From Actinostola sp. cb2023 (Eukaryota; Cnidaria; Anthozoa; Actiniaria; Actinostolidae): a stretch of 64,000 nt of DNA. Where the stretch lies: NCBI GenBank assembly GCA_033675265.1, contig JAUJYZ010001280.1, positions 412,501-476,500 of the forward strand, read 5' to 3'. Positions 49,907-59,229 of the stretch are shown here, piece after piece (the first letter of the stretch is position 1; each line of letters begins with the position of its first letter). The translations under genes and the position numbers were made by a program. The notes under the pieces are model-generated. The model worked only from the letters and a program-made list of their open reading frames with translations. It was not told the DNA's origin and did no database searches.

Positions 49907-49923
49907 GCGCGCGCGCGGGAAAA
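49907..49923 (+). promoter_or_regulatory. E2F-type site 2 upstream of the E2F gene
   Basis: GCGCGCGCGGGAAAATG repeats the same core as site 1 (GCGCGGGAAAA) and lies about 360 bp before the start codon. Both sites are followed by AAATGTT, so the segment may have been duplicated. A CCAAT box (AGCCAATCA, 50231-50239) lies nearer the start. Confidence 0.55.
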
Positions 49924-50279
49924 TGTTACACGTCATTCTAAGAATTATGGGTAAGAAAATCTAACTGCTTATTTGGTACTAACACGGGAGGAGTAAAGTA
50001 GTCATTTATTTTTATTTTGAAAAACACGATTTATGATTCAAATTTAATAAAATTAAGATATTCTATGGCTATTTTAAAACATTTTCTATAACTTAATAAT
50101 TTTTCTATGCAAAGATAATTAAATTGTGAGGTAAAATTTGTACATTTGTGTTGGCATTTTTACCCCTCCCCCCGTTAAAGTACATCATCATAAAGCCATC
50201 TAACGGGCGCCTTATTTAAAACTGAAATTTAGCCAATCAAATGATCGCATGAATTCCGTGCAGCATGCACCTCGGAAAC

Positions 50280-53200
50280 ATGGCGGATTTCGGTTCTCCA
50301 GGAACTCCGAGTCGACATGAAAAATCCCTTGGATTACTGACTACGAAATTTGTGGGTTTACTACAAGAAGCAAAAGATGGCGTCTTAGATCTCAAAGTTG
50401 TGAGTAGCCTTGTTTTTGGAATCATTTTGTCGCCTTTGACGGGGTTTTGTGCCATTCGAAGCGTCGTTTGAAGACTTGCTCGCTTTGTTAGCCATTCTTG
50501 GCCAACTGTTTACAGTGCTGTTATTTCTTCTCCAAGGCTGCTGATACTTTAGCTGTTCGACAAAAGCGAAGAATATACGACATAACAAACGTTCTTGAAG
50601 GAATTGGACTAATCGAGAAGAAATCGAAAAACAGCATCCAGTGGAAGTAAGTGAAATGGGCTTGACTAGAGGGGTAGAGTAGAGTGCAAAGAATAGCAGT
50701 CCTTCGAAGATCGCGCAAGACAAAATTCCATTGCACTTTGTGTTGAAGTTTTGACTTGAAAAGATCGATCTTGTTGTGACATAATTTAGAAGAGCTGTTC
50801 TGTTGATAGAGTTTTAGAGCTATCATTTTAAATTCTGTCATTATGTTAGTGGGGGTACATTGGAGTTTTTTTGCGATGGCGCTTACGGTATTTATTTACT
50901 GATGCTTTATTTGTCAAAAATGATTTGATTGCAACGAGCTTGCATGTCAAATTCAAGTGCTCTTGTACAGTAAACCAAGTCATAAAGAACATACAAAGAG
51001 AAGTATCCTTGATCTCATGTAAAAAAAAAATCAAGAGGAAAAAATTCTGAAATTGATCTTACATAACCCCCCTCATGAACAATAATAGGGTAGGTATTTG
51101 GATTGCGGCTTCAGACCTTCAGCACAAGATTGCATTAAAGACTGATTTAAAAATTGGTGTGGTTTATTAAATACATTACCACCACTGCTCTTTATAAAGT
51201 GTGAATACAAACAGTATAATTAATGCATTTAATATCAGAAACCTGTCAATCACAGCTCAATCAAAAAGCCACATTTAATTTAAACAATAGAATTGTAAAA
51301 AGTCCTATCTTAATTTCATTGAGTGTTTAATATACTGTTTTAGATATAATGAAATGTAGGGAATACTATAAATGTTCACCCTTGAGTGGAATTGTAATAT
51401 TGCACTTCTTTGCTTTAAGGAGCACTTTCATACTACTGTAAATAGTTCTACATTATATTCATACTCTTGGAGTTGAATGACCTTGTAATGGTATACTCAG
51501 ATATTACGCACATGTAAATCATTAAATGCAGGGTACATTTTATTATTCCGGACGTATTATTGTTATTATGTTATTGTTTAATGAAAAAATTAAAAACAGG
51601 GTAGCAAAGGGGTTACACATGACTTGTGATTTGGCCCAAAAATGGCATGTGAATCACGAAAAACACTTCATAAACAAAAGATAAAACCATGATCCGTGAA
51701 TTTGCAAGAAAGACGTGCGTGAAATCGCTAAATGATTCTTTTTAGTCGTGAATTTACAAAAAAAATGGCACGTGAAGCGTGATCACAACCCCCCCTTTGC
51801 TACCCTGTAAAAAGGTCTATGCATCTCATCGGAAGAACATTGCAACTAAGACTTTATATAGATATCAACACTACAGAGTGTAGGCAATTTAAGAAAGCCA
51901 TTTGAATGGTTGTCTTTCAATACATAATAATTACATGACTGTGTACACAAGTTATAAACACAAGTGCGGGAGGTGGAACTCTTGTGCATTTTAAAGAAAC
52001 ATATTCAAACATACCAACAATTCCATCCCAGGTGTGTATATTATAATACAGTACATTAATAATCCTGACAACAGACCCATGCATAATAATTACATGACTG
52101 TGTACACAAGTTATAAACACAAGTGCAGGAGGTGGAACTCTTGTGCATTTTAAAGAAACATGTTCAAACATACCAACAATTCCATCCCACACACGTATAT
52201 ATTATAATATAGTACATGAATAATCCTGACAACAGACCCATGCATAATAATTACATGACTGTGTACACAAGTTATAAACACAAGTGCAGGAGGTGGAACT
52301 CTTGTGCATTTTAAAGAAACATGTTCAAACATACCAATAATTCCATCCCACACACGTATATATTATAATATTTGAATAATCCTGACAACAGACATGCATA
52401 ATAATTACATGACTGTGTACACAAGTTATAAACACAAGTGCAGGAGGTGGAACTCTTGTGCATTTTAAAGAAACATGTTCAAACATACCAATAATTCCAT
52501 CCACACACGTATATATTATAATATAGTACATGAATAATCCTGACAACAGACTCAGTCCAAGAGACATGGATTTAAGAAATGAGTTTCCTATCTTTCCTTC
52601 TTCTTTTTTTGTATTGATTTTCTTACAAGCTAGTAACCAGTGAATTCTGGCACGCAGTTACTTTCAAAATCTGAGCTGTCTAATTTTGTCAATTCCATCT
52701 GCTGATTTTGATATTCTTATAGCATAGAGGGCGATATTACTTGATTCTGATTGGTTAATCAAGGAGGACTTTTTCCTTAATTGAAGGCTGTATTACTGGC
52801 AGACGATTGGTCGATCACTACATTAGCTCAATTTGAAAATTAGTTGTTGCATTTCCACATAGAAGTACTGCAGCATCAGATAAAGTTAATTTTATCGCAA
52901 CTCATTCAGTTTTTGATAAAGAAAACTGCAAAATTTTTGTTACAATTAAAATTTCCAATCAATTCAGCAAGGGCGCATGCTATTTTATGTTTCAATTTTA
53001 CCCTTTGTATTCTATCTCCGACCGAATACAAATCATTTTCAAACTAAATTTTCCAATCAATTCAGCAAGGGCAGTTTTTTGCACATTTTATTTTATGTAA
53101 ATTTTTTCAATTTTACCCTTTATATCAAACAAGTAATTGCATGGGGCCAAGTGAAATTAATCCAGTGTTTTCAATGTTTTGAAATTGCCCTTGACGCTAC

Positions 53201-56200
53201 GTGACTCTGGCAATGAGGGTTTATCACATAATTTCAAAACTCATAGGACAAAAAAATGATTATCATAGCTGGAAAGAGCTCGTTGAAATTAGTAAAAATG
53301 TGAAGTTTGGAAAAGATCGCTTCACAAATTACGAAGATATGAATTTTCAAAAATCGAAATTTTGTATGAAAACCTTTGTTGGAGGCAAGAGTTGCCTCCA
53401 AGCGTAATTTCCAAAGATTTTCATATAAAATTTCGATTTTTGAAAATTCATATCTTCGTAATTTGTGGGGCGATCTTTTCCAAACTTCACATTTTTTGTC
53501 CTATGAGTTTTGAAATTACATGATAAACCCTCATTGTTTTGAAACTTTAAAATTGTCCTTGAAGTCGATCCTTAATTCTACTCAGCCCACGTCCACGTGA
53601 TTTCCTTATATTATTTGAAGCTTTTTATAATAAATTCCTTGTCATTGCTTCTAATACTAGCTCCAGTGAAACCCTTGCTCTTTCCACTATCTCTTTGCTG
53701 TCTTTGCAGACTACTGATTTAGTTGTTGTGTTTTTCCAAGGGGAGCTGGTCCAGGATGCAATACAAGAGAAATATCAGATAAATTAGTAGACCTTAAACG
53801 AGAACTCGAGGGTCTTGACGAAAAGGAAGCAGAGCTGGATGAACAGCGAATATGGGTTCAACAAAGTCTAAAAAACATTTCAGAAGACTCTGACAATGAG
53901 AGGCTTGCTTTTGTAACATATGACGATGTTTGTAAGTCGTTTACTGGAGATACATTACTTGCTATACAAGCTCCGTCGGGAACTCAACTAGAAGTACCAA
54001 TTCCTGAAGTGGTAAGTTGCTCATCTTCAAATAACAAAAGATAGGAAAGGTGGCTGCATAGCACTTATGAGGTCCTCCAGGTTTGGGGGTTAGGCTGAGG
54101 GGTAATGACCCACTCTTGTAATAAAAAAAAGATATTACAGAAACCAAAATAATTCTAGATACAGCCTATAGTTGGCCTTATGGAACATGGCGCAATGAGA
54201 AACAATAATAAATACCTCTTATTAACTGAGCACAAGGCACATGGACCGAGTTTTTTCGCACAGCCTTGTGGCCCAAGCTCGTAGTGCGCGGGCCATAGAA
54301 AGTGGGGAAAAGACAATGATCCATAACTTCCCGTATGGACCGAGCAAGCGAGGTTAATAAGATATTTATTATATAGCTTTTCCTTACATTTCTGTTTTCA
54401 GCGGGCCATACCGGAAGTTACGGCCCGCTAATTGACCAATAAGAGCACACGTAGTATCTGTGCTATGTAATAATAGCACTTATGAAACAGGTACAGTTAG
54501 AAATTGAGGGAAAGTTGAAATGCTATAAAAAAAAACACAAAATCCTTCTGAGCGTTAGCCCTACAATGGAAAGGTGATTTGGACTTGTGACCTTCAGAAC
54601 TGATCACCGATGCTCTGGCCGTGGGTAATTAGGATGGAAATTCATGGCAAATAACAATATACACCAATACTAGGAAAGGTGGCAACGTAGCATTTATCAA
54701 TATTGGGTAGAGAGAATGCAATAATGGCGTCCAATTTCAATTGGCATTGTTCTGGACTGACTAACCTTCATGTGGAAACATTTCACCTGTATGAGAGGCT
54801 ACAATCCCATGCAAAATAAAATGTGCCACCATGAAATCTTAAGTCTCACCCCCCCTCCCCGTTCCAAAGTTGATGTTTGGGTTCAAAATTCCCTCAAATA
54901 TTACAAACTATCACTGATCAACATTGTGGAAGGGGAAGGGATCATAGGTGTCTCGTTTATATTGCAGGAGATTGTCTATAACAGGAATGATTGGAATGCA
55001 GCGTGTGGAGGGATGAATGTGTGAGATAGAGACCACAATATCGAACGGCAAATGCACATTTAAAATGTCATATTAATTATCCTAAAAAATTCGAACAAAT
55101 ATTGCAGCAGTAATGCGTATGTATGATATGTTTACTTATTAAAAGGGCTAATAATACAATGCGGAAAAAATCAGGAAAAAAAACTTTAATTATTGTAAAA
55201 AACAAAAAAATCATTGCACAACAATTTGTAAAAAGCAATGCATATATGGTAATTACTATGAAATGTACAAGACATACATTGCACAACAATCGTGTTAGAT
55301 TCAGTAGAGTCGAATGAATTCTGTAGTGACGTTATAAAATCTGAAGATCGAATGGACAGCGAAGAACAACTAGGGAACGAATTGCTTCGCAATCGCGATG
55401 TCAGACAAGTTTATTTAATAACATACAGTCAAGTCAATGCCGATATATTCCCAACCAGGGAGAGTTTTGTCACCATAGTTGAAGATGCATTTTCGACTTG
55501 TAATGTGCAGATATTACAATGGGTTTGTGCCAAAGAAAACCATATAGAGTCAGGATTTCACTATCATATGGGCGTCAAGTTGTTTGAACGGCACAGGTGG
55601 AGGAGAGTTAGGAGTGTTCTTCAAGAGAAGCACGGTGTGCATGTAAACTTCTCTAATCGTCATGAGAATTATTACTCTGCATGGAGTTACACCACGAAAG
55701 AAGATTCGGAGTATATTCAGTCAGAAGGCCATCCTGATCTTACCAATGCTCGACCTCCCCAAACCACGCGAGCAACTGAAGCACGGCGCAGAGGAGCGAG
55801 GAGTCGCACAAGAGAACGAAGTGCCAGAGGAAAAGCCAGAAGACGTCAATTGAGTGTTTACGAAGTTTCGCAAATAGTTGTAAGCAAAGGAATCAAGTCC
55901 CGTCTCGAACTTTTAGCGTTGGCCCAAGAACAACAAAGTCAAGGAAAAACAGACCTCGCTCAGTTCATAGCCAACCGCGGTCCAAAGGTTGTCGACGAAG
56001 CAATCCGAGTTGGATGGGAATTGAACGAAGCACCAAGTCTTGTGGTTCGGTCGCAGCAAAGTCGTTTAGAGCGACTAAACGTTGCCTTTGAAGGAGATTG
56101 TGTATCCAATTGCAATAAGAAATGGTTGGAGCTCGCGAGAAATATACTCACGCGAAACAACATCGATGGACCTGAGTTCGTAGGAGCTGTACGTTTATTG

Positions 56201-59198
56201 CTAGAGCAAGGAAGAGGGAAATATCGCAACATCATAATTACAGGCCCATCGAATTGCGGGAAAACCTTTATCCTCAATCCATTAAATATGATATATGATA
56301 CATTTAGCAACCCTGCTACGACAAGCTTTGCCTGGGTTGGAGTTGAAGGTTGTGAAGTCATATTTTTAAATGACTTTCGATGGTCAGCCCAGATTATCCC
56401 TTGGCACAATCTCCTATTGCTCCTCGAGGGACAGATGGTGCGTTTTCCAGCTCCAAAGACGCATTATGCTCAAGACATTGTCTTTGAGAAGGATTCGCCT
56501 ATATTCTGCACGGCGAATGAGCACTTCAGTTTTGTGAGAGGGGGTGCAGTTGACCGTGTTGAGACACAGATGATGAGAGTAAGATTTCGTGCATTTCATT
56601 TCTTTTCACAAATCCCGCAGGATGAACAAGTCAGTATCCCATCATGTGCGCGTTGTTTTTTGCGGAATTCATTCTTCACTGAAGCCCATGTAATTAGCTG
56701 CGATCCGTTTTCTTTGAAATTGAATTAGCATAATGTCATATTTTCATGGATATAACGCAGACGTCGGTGCTGTGAACGGTACACTGGGACGGATCACCAT
56801 GTTTTAAACTCAGAATTATATACTATGCTTGTAGTGTACAAACTCGATATACTAGTATATTGAGACATTTATATGTCAGTATAAAGATGAAAGGCTTTTT
56901 CAGTGATTTTATCTTAATATAAAGATATTAAACGACGATACACCACGGTGAACCGTGTAAATAAGATATAATATGTTATATATTCTCTTTTAGTGTCAAC
57001 GGTACACCGTTGCACAATGAGCTCGTTATATTGCGCTTTTGCACAAGAATACTAAACTTCAAGCCCATCATGGTATAATGGTGCAGAGCTCACTTCTTAT
57101 GGCTTTAATGTGCACCCAGCGTATTCTGCAGAGCTGTAATATTACATGTTTTACATGGTGTACCGTGGAGGTGATCCGTTCATTGTCATAGGACACCCCA
57201 TTCAGGGGTGGAGTGGGGTTTTCGGTGTCATACTTATTCTATGAAGACTTTTATGTTTATACCTGACACTGCGATAGAGGTGTCATAATCAGTCATAATC
57301 AAGATAGTAAATTGTTTTAAATGCATGTTTGATTGTAATACTTCACATTTATAGGGCGTTTGTTTATTCCTGAAATTTGCGCAGACTTGTAGTCTTAGGA
57401 AATAGTCATTGCACATGATTTTTATTATCAATAAATCACATTAACTAATAGGCTGTTTACAATACTTCAGGAGTTCTAATATCTTAAACGCTGTCCTTTT
57501 CTTTTTATAATTTCTTTCAAGCGATTTGACATCGATGCAATTATGTTATTTATGGTTGCTATGGGAACCGATTGAATTGTATTTATTACTCTATCCTGAA
57601 ATTCTTCGTACGTTTCCTTTTTGATTTGCGATGTTATTGCTTGCTCACGCAAAGCATCTGAAACAAGTTTAAAAACATTTTCGATAGGATTTAAGTCTGG
57701 ACTTCTCGGGGGTATACTGAGAAGTTCACAGTTTGCACGGGCCATAGCCGCACGAGCCATGGCTGAGTTTTGAATTGGATCCCCGTCTTGAAGCCATAAT
57801 CGCCTTTGGCCTTTATCTGCTATGACAAACATGGTCTCAAAGTTGTCGTCAATAAACTTGGCGAAATAAGGGCCATTCAACTTAACATAAGCTTTGCATG
57901 TGATCACACCCTTGTCGAAACTTATAGCTACCATCAGCTTCACAACACGGCCACCAGTGCCTGTTTTTTGCCCCTTCGCGGTACAACCACGATCCAGTCC
58001 TTCACATCTCTTGCGCCATACCCTGGCTTTGGGTGCCAGAGCTTGATCCAAGGGATTTCTCTTGTACGCAAATCCCGTTCCGTCAAGGTAAAATGCTATA
58101 TCTTGCGTCCACACATCGCAACGAAACTCTTTTAGCATTCTCCGTGCAAAAACTCTTCGTTTTTTTATGTCTGTCTTCGTTAATAGACCTTTCTTTCGAG
58201 CTTGTAGATAATAGTAGCCCTCTTTATTTAAAAACCGCGAAATTGTACTCTCTGAAACCTCTAGTCTAGCAATACAAGCGTTTTCCATGAGTCTCTTGAT
58301 CGTGAAATTACCTTCTTGCTCTCTCAGTATCTGTATAGATCTTCTAAGTTGCCTTTCTTGACGTACACTTAATTTTCTTGGTCTTCCTCTTGTCTCAAGG
58401 CGTGTATTCACAGATCTATCCCTGTTCATATCCATATTACGAATTCTCCACACAGTTGCTCTAGAAACGTTACACACTCTTTCGCCACTTTTCGAATTGA
58501 AAGTCCTTGAAGTTTGGATAAATAATATACCATAGCTCTTGTCTTGGGGTCAATGGCCATACCTCTGTTTATACCTCTACTGATCGTTATTTTCAATGCT
58601 CTTGTTGAGTTGTTGTGATTCAAAAGGTAATACTAATGCTTATATATCATTTGTTTGCTTTATTGGTTCATTACATAAATATTTGAACGCGTTATAATGT
58701 ACGTAAGTTCAAACTTTCTCGTGACTTCCAGTTCAAATCCGTTCGCACGTCATAAATTTCAACACCTACTTTACGTCATTTGTTTATCTTGATATCTAGG
58801 TCTAGAGACAATCCCATGCAAAATAAAATGTGCCACCATGAAATCTTAAGTCTCACCCCCCCTCCCCGTTCCAAAGTTGATGTTTGGGTTCAAAATTCCC
58901 TCAAATATTACAAACTATCACTGATCAACATTGTGGAAGGGGAAGGGATCATAGGTGTCTCGTTTATATTGCAGGAGATTGTAGTCAGTCCTGGGCCCGG
59001 TTGTTCGAAAGGCGATTAGCGCTAATCCAGGATTAAATCTTAAGAAAACTATTGACGCTAATCCAGGATTAGCACTAATCACCTTTCGAACAACCGGCCC
59101 CAGAACAATGGCAATTGAAATTGGACGCCATTATTGCATTTGGTCTATACATATATTTATTTCTACCATCTTCAAAATAAGCCATTATTATAATCATT

Positions 59199-59229
<31 letters not shown>

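Larger units (their letters stand above)
54710..59145. mobile_element. Composite transposon: CRESS-type Rep + Tc1/mariner transposase
   Basis: Terminal inverted repeats of 53 bp bound the element. The left one is 54710-54762 (ATGCAATAATGGCGTCCAAT...GTTCTGGACTGACT). The right one ends at 59145 and is split by a 110-bp MITE at 58992-59101. About 49 of 53 positions agree. TA flanks both ends (54708-54709, 59146-59147), as expected for Tc1/mariner insertion. Inside are a Rep gene (+) and a DD34E transposase (-), convergent, with a 747-bp intergenic region rich in short repeats. Two 175-bp direct repeats lie at 54801-54975 and 58808-58982. No other ORF is evident. The whole element lies in intron 3 of the E2F gene, with Rep in the same orientation as E2F. 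I know of no standard transposon class with this pair of genes; novelty needs a database check. Confidence 0.8.

Noticed and set aside
51917..52567. Minus-strand ORFs with [17 protein letters not shown]
   Set aside because: Repeated because of the roughly 160-bp tandem array in E2F intron 2.
57137..57145. TAATATTAC as proof of a geminivirus-type origin
   Set aside because: Kept only as supporting evidence. A 9-mer of A/T plus one C can occur by chance in several kb of AT-rich DNA, and no GC stem surrounds it.
54801..58982. LTR retrotransposon with 175-bp LTRs
   Set aside because: The repeats lack TG...CA ends. No reverse transcriptase, integrase, primer-binding site or polypurine tract is seen; the genes are Rep and a DDE transposase of Tc1 type, and the outer ends are inverted repeats with TA.
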